From contig CANBFE010000015.1 of assembly GCA_947367855.1 (NCBI GenBank), positions 1 through 64,000 on the forward strand: 64,000 nt of DNA, read 5' to 3'. The notes under the pieces were generated by a model. The model had not been told where the DNA came from. It saw only the letters and a list, made by a program, of their open reading frames with translations, and ran no database searches. This document shows, piece after piece, positions 1 to 8,735 of this stretch (position 1 is the first letter of the stretch; each line of letters begins with the position of its first letter). A program made the position numbers and the translations under genes. This DNA comes from an uncultured Lachnospiraceae bacterium (GTDB lineage: Bacteria > Bacillota > Clostridia > Lachnospirales > Lachnospiraceae).

Positions 1-11
1 GAATTATAGTG

Positions 12-47
12 AATTACTCCAACTCGCAAAGAGCTGGAGTAATTTTA
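12..47 (+). terminator. Probable intrinsic terminator of a gene left of the window
   Basis: Arms at 12-25 and 31-44 pair with one mismatch around a five-base loop, and a short T-rich stretch follows. No gene is visible upstream, so it probably ends a plus-strand gene outside the window. Confidence 0.5.
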
Positions 48-150
48 TATCTGACCGCGTTATTATTTGGCGCTTACCTTTAACTTATTTCCTCTTCCAT
101 TGGACTTTTTTCTGTTTCCCGGGATGCCGTGCGCAATCGAGTAGGGGAAC

Positions 151-182
151 GGAAAAGAGGGGCAGAATCCTCCGCCCCTCTG
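151..182 (-). terminator. Intrinsic terminator downstream of rubrerythrin
   Basis: Read on the minus strand, AGAGGGGC pairs with GCCCCTCT around a short loop and a TTTTCC stretch follows. It lies about 35 bases past the rubrerythrin stop codon, which fits transcript termination. Confidence 0.75.
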
Positions 183-215
183 AAAATCGTCCTATTATGC
201 CATTTTTCTCTGAAA

Positions 216-758
216 TCAGTAGTTCTCTGCATGTACCTCGAAATAGCTCTGGGGATGATTGCATGTGGGGCACACCTCCGGAGCCTTTGTCCCAACTACA
301 ATGTGACCGCAGTTGCGGCACTCCCACACCTTCACCTCGCTCTTCTCGAATACGGCTGCCGTCTCCAGATTCCGGAGCAGCGCCCGATACCTTTCCTCAT
401 GATGCTTCTCGATTTCTCCTACCAGGCGGAACTTGGCCGCAAGCTCCGGGAAGCCTTCCTCCTCTGCCGTTTTGGCAAAATCCGCATACATATCCGTCCA
501 CTCAAAGTTTTCCCCCTCTGCTGCTGCGGCAAGGTTCTCCTTCGTATCGCCGATACCGGCAAGCTCCTTGAGCCACATCTTCGCATGCTCTTTTTCGTTT
601 TCCGCAGTCTTCAGAAACAGGCCTGCAATCTGCTCATAGCCTTCCTTTTTTGCTACAGAGGCAAAATAGGTATACTTGTTCCTGGCCTGGGATTCCCCCG
701 CAAATGCTGCCTCCAGATTCTTTTCTGTCTGCGTTCCCGCATATTTCGTTGTTTTCAT
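216..758 (-). CDS. rbr: Rubrerythrin (peroxide-scavenging diiron/rubredoxin protein)
   Basis: A 180-residue cytoplasmic protein of the usual rubrerythrin length. The N-terminal ferritin-like four-helix domain carries the diiron ligands (E22, E55 with H58 in ENEKEH, E99-E101, and the EIEKHHEE helix near 115-122). The C-terminal rubredoxin-like knuckle has Cys147-x2-Cys150 and Cys163-x2-Cys166. The family reduces hydrogen peroxide in anaerobes using electrons from a rubredoxin or NADH reductase. The start has an AGGAGG-type site just upstream and a terminator follows, so it is probably monocistronic. Identification is firm; the electron donor is not visible here. Confidence 0.96.
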   Translation of the reverse strand: MKTTKYAGTQTEKNLEAAFAGESQARNKYTYFASVAKKEGYEQIAGLFLKTAENEKEHAKMWLKELAGIGDTKENLAAAAEGENFEWTDMYADFAKTAEEEGFPELAAKFRLVGEIEKHHEERYRALLRNLETAAVFEKSEVKVWECRNCGHIVVGTKAPEVCPTCNHPQSYFEVHAENY

Positions 759-1017
759 GTCTTTTCCTCCTGTTTTTCTGCGACGTCATACCGTCTGCTT
801 TCCCTTGATTCCAATCGAGCAGGGAAACGGACTTCTCCACTGCCCGCCCCACCCTGCGGACCCTGCGCCGCCGAAACGGCATATTTCCCCTGCGCGGGCC
901 TGCGCATACAAAACTGCGGCCTGTAACCGTACTTCCGCCGCCCCGTGAATCCCCGGGCAAGTTTTCCCTTGTTCCGGTTCCCCGGTACCCCTGCTTCCCT
1001 CTGCCATGTACCTGACC

Positions 1018-2199
1018 TCAAACAGATGCTTTTTTCAGCCTCCCGCAGAGAAAAATTCCGGCTAACAGCAGCACCGGAAAGATAACGCCTGCCAGAATGC
1101 CCATCTTCAGGTCATCTCCGGACATCCCTGATACCATTCCTACCAGAGTCGGCCCTGCCGAACAGCCGATGTCCCCGCCCAGGGCCAGCAGGGCGAACAT
1201 AGCCGTACCGCCCCTGGGCAGAGCGGCCGATGCCCTGCTGAAGGTTCCGGGCCACATAATCCCCACCGACAGCCCGCAGATTCCGCAGCATACCAGACTA
1301 AGCGGCGGCAGAAGAGAGATGCCCAGATAAGCAAAAATGCAAAGGCAGCTGCTGCAGACCATGAACCGTTCCAAGTGAATCCGGTCTCCGTATTTCCCGT
1401 AGAATAACCTGGATGTTCCCATCAGCACCGCAAAGACCAGAGGCCCGGCCAGATCTCCCACCGTTTTGGACAGTCCCAGGCCTTTCTCCGCAAAGGTGGA
1501 CGCCCACTGGCTTACCGCCTGCTCGCTTGCCCCTGCGCATACCATCATGATCAGCAAAATCCAGAATATCTTCAGGCGGAACAGTTCCCCCAGCGTCAGC
1601 CCCCGCTCTCCCTCTTCCATCAGCGGCGCTATGGGCACCCCGGCAAAGGCAACGGCATTGGCAACCGGAATCAGCGCCCACAGGCAGGCCAGAATTTTCC
1701 AATTCCCGATACCTGCCGCCTGGAAAAACAGGGCGGAAAGCAGCACCACCCCCGCATGCCCCCAACAGTAAAAAGAATGCAGCATGCTCATGGTCTTTTC
1801 CTTATGATCGGAAGGGCAGGCCTCCACCACCGGACTCACCAGGACTTCCAACAGCCCGCCGCCCACGGCATAGACCATGACGGAAATCAGAATCCCGGCA
1901 AAAGGCGACGGCAGCAGCTCCGGCAGAATCGTCAGGAAAATCAGGCCCGCCGCCGATAAAACATGGGCGGCAACCAAAGACACACGATACCCGATTTTAT
2001 CCACGAACCCTACAGCCAGAAGGTCCACCAGAAGCTGTATCCCGAAATTGAACGTCACCAATAAGGTAATCCGGGAAAGGGGTATCTCATAGCTTCTGTG
2101 AAAAAACAAAAATAGCAGGGGCGTAAAATTGTTTACCACAGCCTGTACAATGTAGCCCGTGAAACAGGCTCTTATGGTTTTGTCATATTGGTTCCTCAT
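1018..2199 (-). CDS. Major facilitator superfamily transporter
   Basis: About 393 residues with roughly 12 hydrophobic segments and a long helix-rich pattern typical of MFS carriers. It starts at MRNQYDKT, the methionine preceded by an AAAGGA ribosome site; the open frame extends 29 codons further upstream without a better signal. Its two-bundle layout and short loops resemble sugar or drug MFS carriers, but no substrate motif is evident. The 240 bases between it and rubrerythrin are GC-rich and show no gene. Family assignment is sound; the substrate is unknown. Confidence 0.85.
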   Translation of the reverse strand: MRNQYDKTIRACFTGYIVQAVVNNFTPLLFLFFHRSYEIPLSRITLLVTFNFGIQLLVDLLAVGFVDKIGYRVSLVAAHVLSAAGLIFLTILPELLPSPFAGILISVMVYAVGGGLLEVLVSPVVEACPSDHKEKTMSMLHSFYCWGHAGVVLLSALFFQAAGIGNWKILACLWALIPVANAVAFAGVPIAPLMEEGERGLTLGELFRLKIFWILLIMMVCAGASEQAVSQWASTFAEKGLGLSKTVGDLAGPLVFAVLMGTSRLFYGKYGDRIHLERFMVCSSCLCIFAYLGISLLPPLSLVCCGICGLSVGIMWPGTFSRASAALPRGGTAMFALLALGGDIGCSAGPTLVGMVSGMSGDDLKMGILAGVIFPVLLLAGIFLCGRLKKASV

Positions 2200-2389
2200 T
2201 TTCGTCCTTTCCCCGTAACGGAGACCCTCCTGAAAAAGTCCCCCGCCTTTCCGTCCCATTATACCCCTTTTCTGCCTATATTTCAAGTTACTCTCACGAG
2301 CCGCAGCAAGTTGTCTCCGTCATGGCAGAAACAGCTCACCATGCACAAGTCTGCTTCAATCCTTCGGCATCCCCAGACAGGGAACCCTA

Positions 2390-4168
2390 TCAGTCAGACA
2401 GCCCGCCGTGAAAGCAGATACCTTCCTCCTGAAGCATTTCCAAGAACCTGCCCACCGGCATCCTTCCCAGGTCCCCCGCCTCCCGCTGCCGGACAGAGAC
2501 CGTTGCAGTGGCGCTTTCCTTCTCTCCCACCACAAGCATGTAGGGAATCTTTTCCATCTGGGCCGTCCTGATTTTGTAGCCTATCTTTTCTCCTTTTATA
2601 TCCGTTTCGCAGCGCAGCCCTTCCCTCTTCATCCGGCTTTCGATTTCCCGGGCGTAATCCGCATATTTATCCGAGATGGGCAGCACCTTCACCTGTACCG
2701 GAGACAGCCACAGGGGAAACTTTCCTGCGTAATGTTCCATGAGAATCCCCATGAACCGCTCGATAGAGCCGAACACCACCCGGTGTATCATAATGGGACG
2801 GTGCTTTTTTCCGTCTTCACCGATATACTCTGCCCCGAAACGCTGCGGCAGTTGAAAGTCCAACTGAATAGTTCCGCACTGCCAGGTCCTTCCCAGGGAA
2901 TCCTCCAGGTGGAAATCGATCTTCGGACCGTAGAACGCCCCGTCTCCGGGATTTATCACATAGGGAAGTTTCAGATCCTCCAACGCGCTGCGCAGACCCT
3001 CGGTAGCCGCCTCCCACTCCTCCGGACTGCCGATGAAGCTTTCCGGCCTGGTGGACAGCTCAACATGGTACCGGAAGCCAAAACGGGAATATACTTCGCC
3101 AATCAGGCGGGCAACCCCTTTTATCTCCTCCTGCATCTGTTCCGGCATCATAAAGATGTGAGCATCATCCTGGGTGCAGCAGCGAACCCGCATAAGCCCG
3201 TGGAGGGTGCCGGATTTTTCGTTTCTGTGGATCAGCCCCAGTTCACTGATGCGCATGGGAAGCTCCCGGTAAGAACGGGGTTCCATCTGGTAAACCAACA
3301 TGCCCCCCGGACAGCTCATGGGCTTTATGGCATAGTCCCCTCCGTCGATGGCCGTAGTATACATTTTGTCCCTGTAATGCTCCCAGTGCCCGGATGTCTC
3401 CCAAAGCTTACGGTTCAGCATCACCGGCGTGGAAATCTCCCTGTATCCTTCCCTCTCATGCAGCTGCCTCCAGTAGTCGATAAGCAGATTCCGAAACTGC
3501 AGGCCCCGGGGAAGAAAGAAGGGGAATCCCGGGCCCTCATCAAACAGGGCAAAGAAGCCCAGTTCCTTCCCCAATTTCCTGTGATCCCTCTTTTTCGCCT
3601 CCTCCAGGCGGTTCAGATATTCCCCAAGCCTCTCTTCATCCGGAAACGACGTGCCGTAAATCCTGGTGAGCATCTTATTCCTCTCGTCTCCCCGCCAGTA
3701 GGCCCCCGCTACGGACAGCAGCCGGAATGCCCTGACAGCACTGGTATACTCCACATGAGGGCCTGCGCACATCTCCACATACTCTCCCTGGCGGTAAAGG
3801 CTGATTTCCTCGTTTTCCGGCAGTTCCTGCAGGATTTCCGCCTTGTAATCCTCATTTCGTTCCTCCAGTTCCTGCAGGAGAGCATTACAGTCTGCAGTGA
3901 ACTGCTTCAGCTGCAGATTCTCTTTCACGATTTTCCGCATCTCCCCTTCCACTTCCGGGAAATTTTCTTCCGAAAAACGGAACGAAAATTCGAAATCATA
4001 GTAGAATCCCTCCGCTGTCGCCGGACCTATGGCACATTTCGTATCCGGATACAGCCGTTTTACCGCCTGGGCCAGGATATGCGCCGTGGTGTGCCGGAAT
4101 GCGTTTCTTCCCAGTTCCTCCTCAAAACCTGCCTCCCTGATGGAACCGTCTCTCATCTTGATCTTCAT
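2390..4168 (-). CDS. thrS: Threonyl-tRNA synthetase, short form lacking a full TGS domain
   Basis: A 592-residue class II synthetase that charges tRNA-Thr. After only about 20 residues of the usual N-terminal TGS region it enters the editing domain (HTTAH, then CAGPH), followed by the catalytic core with the zinc/threonine-site cysteine in MSCPGG, motif 2 around HRNEKSGT and TQDDAHIF, motif 3 in GSIERF, and an anticodon-binding domain. The usual length is about 640. The start at MKIKMRDG has AGGAAG upstream. Expression is almost certainly governed by the T-box leader immediately upstream. A long open frame on the opposite strand is its mirror image and not a gene. Confidence 0.96.
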   Translation of the reverse strand: MKIKMRDGSIREAGFEEELGRNAFRHTTAHILAQAVKRLYPDTKCAIGPATAEGFYYDFEFSFRFSEENFPEVEGEMRKIVKENLQLKQFTADCNALLQELEERNEDYKAEILQELPENEEISLYRQGEYVEMCAGPHVEYTSAVRAFRLLSVAGAYWRGDERNKMLTRIYGTSFPDEERLGEYLNRLEEAKKRDHRKLGKELGFFALFDEGPGFPFFLPRGLQFRNLLIDYWRQLHEREGYREISTPVMLNRKLWETSGHWEHYRDKMYTTAIDGGDYAIKPMSCPGGMLVYQMEPRSYRELPMRISELGLIHRNEKSGTLHGLMRVRCCTQDDAHIFMMPEQMQEEIKGVARLIGEVYSRFGFRYHVELSTRPESFIGSPEEWEAATEGLRSALEDLKLPYVINPGDGAFYGPKIDFHLEDSLGRTWQCGTIQLDFQLPQRFGAEYIGEDGKKHRPIMIHRVVFGSIERFMGILMEHYAGKFPLWLSPVQVKVLPISDKYADYAREIESRMKREGLRCETDIKGEKIGYKIRTAQMEKIPYMLVVGEKESATATVSVRQREAGDLGRMPVGRFLEMLQEEGICFHGGLSD

Positions 4169-4208
4169 TTCTTCTCTTCCTTTCCTGAATGAATTTTTCA
4201 ATCCACAT

Positions 4209-4255
4209 AAGAAAAGCACTCTTAAAGATAGTTATGACTACCTTTAAGGGTGCTT
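4209..4255 (-). terminator. T-box terminator hairpin of thrS
   Basis: Minus-strand arms of about 18 bases (AAGCACCCTTAAAGGTAGT and its near-complement) close a tiny loop and run into TTTTCTT. This is the attenuator that uncharged tRNA would prevent from forming. Confidence 0.85.
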
Positions 4256-4471
4256 GTTGCACGGTTCCACCTTATTTTTTCACTTCAGATTCTATCAAAT
4301 CCTAACCTTTAACGCAGGTATACGGCACTGCTTACCTCTACTTTCGGCAGTACAGCTAAGGAATGGTTTTCACATATTATCCACATAAGCATCTTCCACC
4401 CTTTGATGCTCTCTCTGTCTGCGATTGATATGCTACTTGTTTCCGTCATCGCTTTTTCTTATGCTGATTTG
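4209..4471 (-). ncRNA. T-box riboswitch leader, threonine-specific
   Basis: The minus strand carries the T-box core GGTGGAACCGTGC at 4271-4259, just before the terminator hairpin. Stem I features lie upstream, including an apical AGAGAG/GGTGGAAGATGC region. A likely specifier codon ACC (Thr) sits at 4367-4365 inside GTGAAAACCA. The known mechanism is that uncharged tRNA-Thr pairs with the specifier and the T-box bulge and favours antitermination, which matches the synthetase gene directly downstream. Stem boundaries were read by eye; the specifier register is the least certain point. Confidence 0.9.
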
Positions 4472-4477
4472 CTTTTT

Positions 4478-4506
4478 ATCCTACCACGTTCCTGCCTGAT
4501 TGTCAA
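4478..4506 (-). promoter_or_regulatory. Housekeeping promoter of the thrS T-box transcript
   Basis: Minus-strand TTGACA at 4506-4501 and TAGGAT at 4483-4478 are separated by exactly 17 bases, placing the transcript start near 4471 at the head of the T-box leader. Confidence 0.75.
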
Positions 4507-4574
4507 CGGGCAAATAATTCCCGCTGCAGCAAATACTGTTCCAATCTTAAATACCTTTCTTCATCTTGTTCAAA

Positions 4575-5072
4575 TCATCCCAGAGCTACCGTTTTATTGG
4601 CCTTATGCGCTTTTTCTCCCTGCAGTACCGCACGGATCTCCCTCTCCGAATATCCTTCCCCCAGAGAACGAAACCTCACAAACCTCTGCTGTCCCTTTCC
4701 CCGGACTGCAGTATGTTTACCAGTTTTATATTCATATCCGGCTGCTTCAAACAGTTTCAGAAAAGCCTCAAAATCTTTCGGCCTCTTTGCCAGTGCGGCA
4801 TCTATCTCCCCACAGATCATTTCCCGGAACGACTGGCGAATCTGGTAAGCAATCACATCATTCTTTTGATGCCGCCCGGTTATATGCTGGTACTGCCTTT
4901 TACTCAGCAGAAATTTCTCATCTACTGTCATGGGATCACACTCATAGGCAGTTACCAGCTCTCCCTTCTCGGTCTTTTCAGGATTGGATGCATAATCCGT
5001 TCTCTCCTGCAGACATTGCGCCAGAGTCTTACCCTTGTTAATGTGCAGTGCCATCAGCCGGGTAGCTGCCAT
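4575..5072 (-). pseudogene. MobA/VirD2-like relaxase with an internal in-frame deletion
   Basis: The 165-residue frame begins MAATRLMALHINKGKT and continues in the style of relaxases from Clostridia conjugative elements (relaxase hallmarks YxxNPEKT, KRQYQ, DVIAYQIRQSF). It then jumps directly to the later DAALAKRPKDFEAFLKL segment. The block expected between them, which holds the histidine metal-binding triad, is missing, and the C-terminus stops early. The gene keeps a good AAAGGGGG ribosome site, so a peptide could still be made, but nicking activity is not expected. It marks the scar of an integrated element. Confidence 0.75.
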
Positions 5073-5154
5073 GGTGTTCCCCCTTTCCATTCAATAACAA
5101 GCATAGTATCACAAACATATTTTTACAATCACGCATATTGTCGCAAGGGAACTC

Positions 5155-6009
5155 TCACCGTTCCTTATCTGCCAATAGAGAATAAAATGTTGCCCATGCA
5201 CTTGGCTGCCCGACTCTTTCTTTCGGTAGATAAGATTTTGTAAGCGTACCCGACAGAACAACCCGTCCCATTTCATCTTTCGCTGAATTCAGATATTTCC
5301 AACCGGATTCCGTCTCAGGTGCATTTCCATATCCGAGTGAGGAAATGGTTTCCATAATATTATGAATTCCAATCCGCATTACTTCAAATGGATGAAATAC
5401 ATCCGTGATACGCTGTCCCTCTTTTTCATCAAGCACCAGTTCGTCTAAATTATCCCGCTTGAACAACAAATTTCTGTCCAGAAAATAGCGAACAATATCT
5501 TTTTCTATATCAAGAACAATTCCTTTTTTACGACAGCATGAACACAACCGCAAAGCAAAATAATCTGCTTTATAACAGCTTTTTGGAATATGCTTCAGCT
5601 TGTTTCTTCGTCTTTCACAGAGAAACCCACCGTCAGGCAACCTGTTGGCACACAACATATCAAATATTTTCTGGACTTCGGAATTTTCGCCAAAGCCTAA
5701 TGCCACCATTGCTTGTAAGAGCATGAATGCTTCACAGCCAAAATCAAAGCTTGTCCTGATTTTTTCTACCGCTGCCTCAAACCATTCAGATGGCAGCATA
5801 GATTGGTTCAGACCGCATTCTGCTAAGGCATTAATATAATAGACATACCATAAACCCTTTATCTTATACCAATCCGCAGGCAGTTTCTTCTCAATCCACA
5901 TTAACGCTTCCGTTGGTTCAGCCGCCAGGCCAAGTAACTCGGTTTTTGTCCTATATTGTACTGCGGCGTTTCCGGTGTTCAACAGCCAAGTCACTGTATC
6001 ATTATACAT
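5155..6009 (-). CDS. Hypothetical alpha/alpha-toroid-like protein
   Basis: A 284-residue soluble protein without a signal peptide. It is helical with repeated W/Y-rich segments (VTWLLNTG, GLWYVYYINALAECGL, LPDGGFLCERR) that recall terpenoid-cyclase or prenyltransferase-like helical toroids, although no catalytic signature is visible. A Cys-rich patch (CSCCRKK) lies near residue 180. The start at MYNDTVTW is preceded by AGGAGA; an upstream in-frame methionine lacks a signal. It lies within the decayed mobile region between the relaxase remnant and the Sel1 gene. Fold suggestion is inference only; function unknown. Confidence 0.6.
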   Translation of the reverse strand: MYNDTVTWLLNTGNAAVQYRTKTELLGLAAEPTEALMWIEKKLPADWYKIKGLWYVYYINALAECGLNQSMLPSEWFEAAVEKIRTSFDFGCEAFMLLQAMVALGFGENSEVQKIFDMLCANRLPDGGFLCERRRNKLKHIPKSCYKADYFALRLCSCCRKKGIVLDIEKDIVRYFLDRNLLFKRDNLDELVLDEKEGQRITDVFHPFEVMRIGIHNIMETISSLGYGNAPETESGWKYLNSAKDEMGRVVLSGTLTKSYLPKERVGQPSAWATFYSLLADKER

Positions 6010-6323
6010 AAATGTCTCCTGTCTTCTAATTTTCATCAATTAGCTCGGACAAATAGTTCTTTATTCTTTATTTCTTCGTTCTTTTTTACCTTATACATTT
6101 CTCTATCCCTTGTCATTAAGTTTTTCAGCAGACCGAACAAGCCTTCTAAAAACATTATATATAGAATGTAGCCTAAAATCAATCTCTTCTTCGCATATCT
6201 CCCACACAAATATTCGCCGCATATTTTCCCAGTATATGCCATCCGCATATACTATCGCATACTCTATGTACGGCGGCTACCGCCGCCATACCTACATTTC
6301 GCGGAGGCACCTGTGAGCAGTAA
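6010..6323. other. AT-rich intergenic stretch with a small hairpin
   Basis: No supportable gene. It contains a GC-rich hairpin (CGGCGG/CCGCCG) at 6271-6285. Around 6301-6325 a motif close to CACCTGTGARCAGTAA resembles one at 21780-21800, hinting at a dispersed short repeat. Confidence 0.4.
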
Positions 6324-6704
6324 CTATAAAAGTTCCTTTTGCGCCTCCAGGACAGCTTCCGGGTCTGTGCTTTCCATAGCTTTCCGAAGCCAGTATTCCG
6401 CCTGTGTGCGGTTCTGCTCCACATGGATGCCCCGGTTATAGAAACGCCCCACCAGTTCCATGCCCTTTCCATAGCCGCTGTTTGCTGAATACAGGTACAG
6501 TTCATAGGCCTTTCCCAGATCGATTGCCGTTCCGTAGCCATAGTGATAGCAAATCCCCAAATTATAGGCAGCCTCCACATGTCCCATATCCTTTGCCCGG
6601 GTCAGCAGCTTCACAGCCAGTTCATTGTCCTCCGGGACTCCATCCCCATAGATATGTTTCATGGCAAGTTCATACAGACACTGGGTCTCTGTTTTATTTT
6701 CCAT
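6324..6704 (-). CDS. Sel1-repeat (TPR-like) protein
   Basis: A 126-residue protein composed of about three Sel1-like repeats, seen as the pattern AxxLLTRAKDMGHVEAAYNLG, then AYELYLYSANSGYGKGMELVG, then AEYWLRKAME. Such repeats are protein-interaction scaffolds. There is no signal peptide. AGAGGAAAAGG precedes the ATG. It stands alone between remnants of mobile genes, so no partner can be named. Confidence 0.75.
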   Translation of the reverse strand: MENKTETQCLYELAMKHIYGDGVPEDNELAVKLLTRAKDMGHVEAAYNLGICYHYGYGTAIDLGKAYELYLYSANSGYGKGMELVGRFYNRGIHVEQNRTQAEYWLRKAMESTDPEAVLEAQKELL

Positions 6705-6772
6705 ATCCTTTTCCTCTATAATTTATCTATACATTTTGAAAACTCAATCCAATTTGCATCCTGTTGTAATTA

Positions 6773-7107
6773 TCAACCATTCTCTTTTACTCTCCAATAC
6801 CCTTTTCTTCCACCAATTCTTTCGATCGCACCAACCCTTTTTAAGTCTTCCACTGTCCTTTGTACCGTTTTATATGACACTCCCAAACGGTCAGCTATTT
6901 GAACACTTATGTATTTTCTTTTCGGACGTCATTTGTCCGTTTAAACGCTTTGTTTGTCGCAACCGCAGTAAACTTAATTGTAATATCATCTCCAAGAAGA
7001 CTATATTCAGGAATCTTCGCGCCAATCAAATCACATTCTTCACAAATTTTTCTGAAAAAGGTATTCGCCAAAGCCAGGTTATATGGTCTGGAATGCCTCA
7101 TCTTCTA
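6773..7107 (-). pseudogene. C-terminal remnant of an AlbA_2/COG2865-type ATP-binding regulator
   Basis: Two minus-strand frames join across a frameshift near 6907. The upstream part has PYNLALANTFFRKICEE and LLGDDITIKFTAV, like the C-terminal ATP-binding-like domain of this family. The downstream part is a winged helix (QIADRLGVSYKTVQRTVEDL) ending at a TGA at 6773. An in-frame stop lies just upstream of 7101 and the N-terminal half is absent. I infer a decayed fragment; the family link rests on pattern recognition. Confidence 0.55.
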
Positions 7108-7121
7108 TTGGGACTTAAAAG

Positions 7122-8735
7122 TCAAATCCTGATAACCTGTTCCATTCCCTCCAACATTCTCACATCATGGGTAATTACAATCACGGTCTGTTCAGCACTA
7201 TGAATCATGCGTTTCAGCCACGTCAGGCTTTCCTGATCCAGATGGTTCGTAGGCTCATCCAAAATCAAAATTTCTGCCTCTTTTGCTGCCGCTCTCGCAA
7301 TAGAGATCCTCTGCAGCTCACCTCCGGACAGTTTTTCCTGAAGTCCCGAAATCTGCCGTGGGCTCAACTGTCGGATACCGGCAGCCGCCATTGTCTGCTC
7401 TGCTTTTTCTTCCAGTCTGTCTCCGTTTCCCAACGCAATGTTCTCTTTCACAGACCCCTCAAAAAGCAGGGGCATCTGAAAAGCCACTGAAAGATGCTTC
7501 CGCCACTTATCAGGATTCAATTGGGTAATCTCATGCCCGTTCACCAAAAGATGTCCCCCGTATCCGTAATGGAACAGGGATATCAATTCAATCAGCGTTG
7601 TTTTCCCGCTGCCGTTTTCTCCCAGGACAGCCACCTTGTCTCCCTTATTTATGCAGAAATTTAAATCTCGAAAAACTTCCTCGTCCTTCCCTTCCCCTAC
7701 AGGATATCCAAACGACAGATGCCTTGCCTCCAGGCATTGAAAACTCCCTATCTCCTCTCCCTGCCCTTCCTCTCTGCCCACATAAAAATACAGAATCCGC
7801 TCTCCAAAACTGCGTACCTTGGAGCCATTGCGGATCGCTTCCTCCAGTTTTTCCATGACACTATGCATCACTGATACAAGCATCACCATGGAAGCAATCG
7901 CGCCCACTGCCACTTCATCCCTGCTCACGAAAAAAAGCCCAAGGAGCACTGCCATAAGCGTGATCCATATCTCCAATAGAGAAGTCAATTCCCCGGCAAT
8001 GGCCTGGTACCGGATTTTCTTTTTTAAATGCTTATGAAAATGATTTTGAAACAGTTTGTCACTGTATTCTGTCAGCGATTCCTTCAAGGACAAAAGCTTA
8101 ACGGCACAAGGATTTTTTACCATCTCCATGAAAATGGATGCTGCCCTGGCGCCATATTCCGCATCCCTGACCTCATAGGCAGCCAAAGCCCTGCCGGTTA
8201 TGGAAGGAATGATCAGCTTCAAAAAGGACAGTATGCAGACGCCAATACCATAAGCCAGGCTGATTTCCGCCATCTGGTACAGAACAAAGACAAACATCAG
8301 TGGAAATGCAATACTATTCGCCGCTAACCCGATCAAGCTCCGGCGGAAAATAATCACATCATTTTCCATCCTGTGCCGCACTTCCCCCTCATTGAGAACT
8401 TTGGCCTCATCATACTGTTTATCCATAAACAATCCGTAAATATAGCTGTCGTGGGCGGACAGGAAACGAAGGCTTAAATAATCCTGCAGCAGATTTACCG
8501 CAGGAACAATGACTGCATAGCACAGTATAGCCAAAACGATGACAATTCCTTTTCTCCAGATGCTTTGGCCATCCGTTTCCAATACCGCCGTACAGAATTC
8601 GCCTATCTCTACCGACAGATTGCTATAGACACATATATTCAGAACTGACACCAGTACAAGCGACAGAATTGCCGGCCAGGTAATCCTTACGCAATCCCTG
8701 CAGGCCCTGCGGTACAGGCTTCTATCACGCTCCAT
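7122..8735 (-). CDS. ABC half-exporter (TMD-NBD), second subunit
   Basis: About 537 residues with an N-terminal six-helix transmembrane domain (residues ~15-300) and a C-terminal nucleotide-binding domain with Walker A GENGSGKTT, Q-loop FQMP, signature LSGGE, Walker B ILILDEPTNH and H-loop ITHD. All catalytic residues are present. The chosen ATG at 8735 lies 7 bases after AAGGAG, and the gene overlaps the upstream ABC gene by 11 bases, so the two are translationally coupled and probably heterodimerise in the membrane. As the last gene of the biosynthetic operon it is a good candidate for product export; substrate unknown. Confidence 0.88.
   Translation of the reverse strand: MERDRSLYRRACRDCVRITWPAILSLVLVSVLNICVYSNLSVEIGEFCTAVLETDGQSIWRKGIVIVLAILCYAVIVPAVNLLQDYLSLRFLSAHDSYIYGLFMDKQYDEAKVLNEGEVRHRMENDVIIFRRSLIGLAANSIAFPLMFVFVLYQMAEISLAYGIGVCILSFLKLIIPSITGRALAAYEVRDAEYGARAASIFMEMVKNPCAVKLLSLKESLTEYSDKLFQNHFHKHLKKKIRYQAIAGELTSLLEIWITLMAVLLGLFFVSRDEVAVGAIASMVMLVSVMHSVMEKLEEAIRNGSKVRSFGERILYFYVGREEGQGEEIGSFQCLEARHLSFGYPVGEGKDEEVFRDLNFCINKGDKVAVLGENGSGKTTLIELISLFHYGYGGHLLVNGHEITQLNPDKWRKHLSVAFQMPLLFEGSVKENIALGNGDRLEEKAEQTMAAAGIRQLSPRQISGLQEKLSGGELQRISIARAAAKEAEILILDEPTNHLDQESLTWLKRMIHSAEQTVIVITHDVRMLEGMEQVIRI

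Noticed and set aside
129..926. 265-codon plus-strand frame over rubrerythrin
   Set aside because: Shadow of the rubrerythrin gene on the other strand; Cys/Leu-rich nonsense with no start signal.
2408..4192. 594-codon open frame on the plus strand opposite thrS
   Set aside because: It mirrors the GC-rich codons of thrS, lacks a ribosome site and shows no family resemblance.
6036..6248. 70-codon minus-strand frame
   Set aside because: AT-rich, no ribosome site and no recognisable domain.
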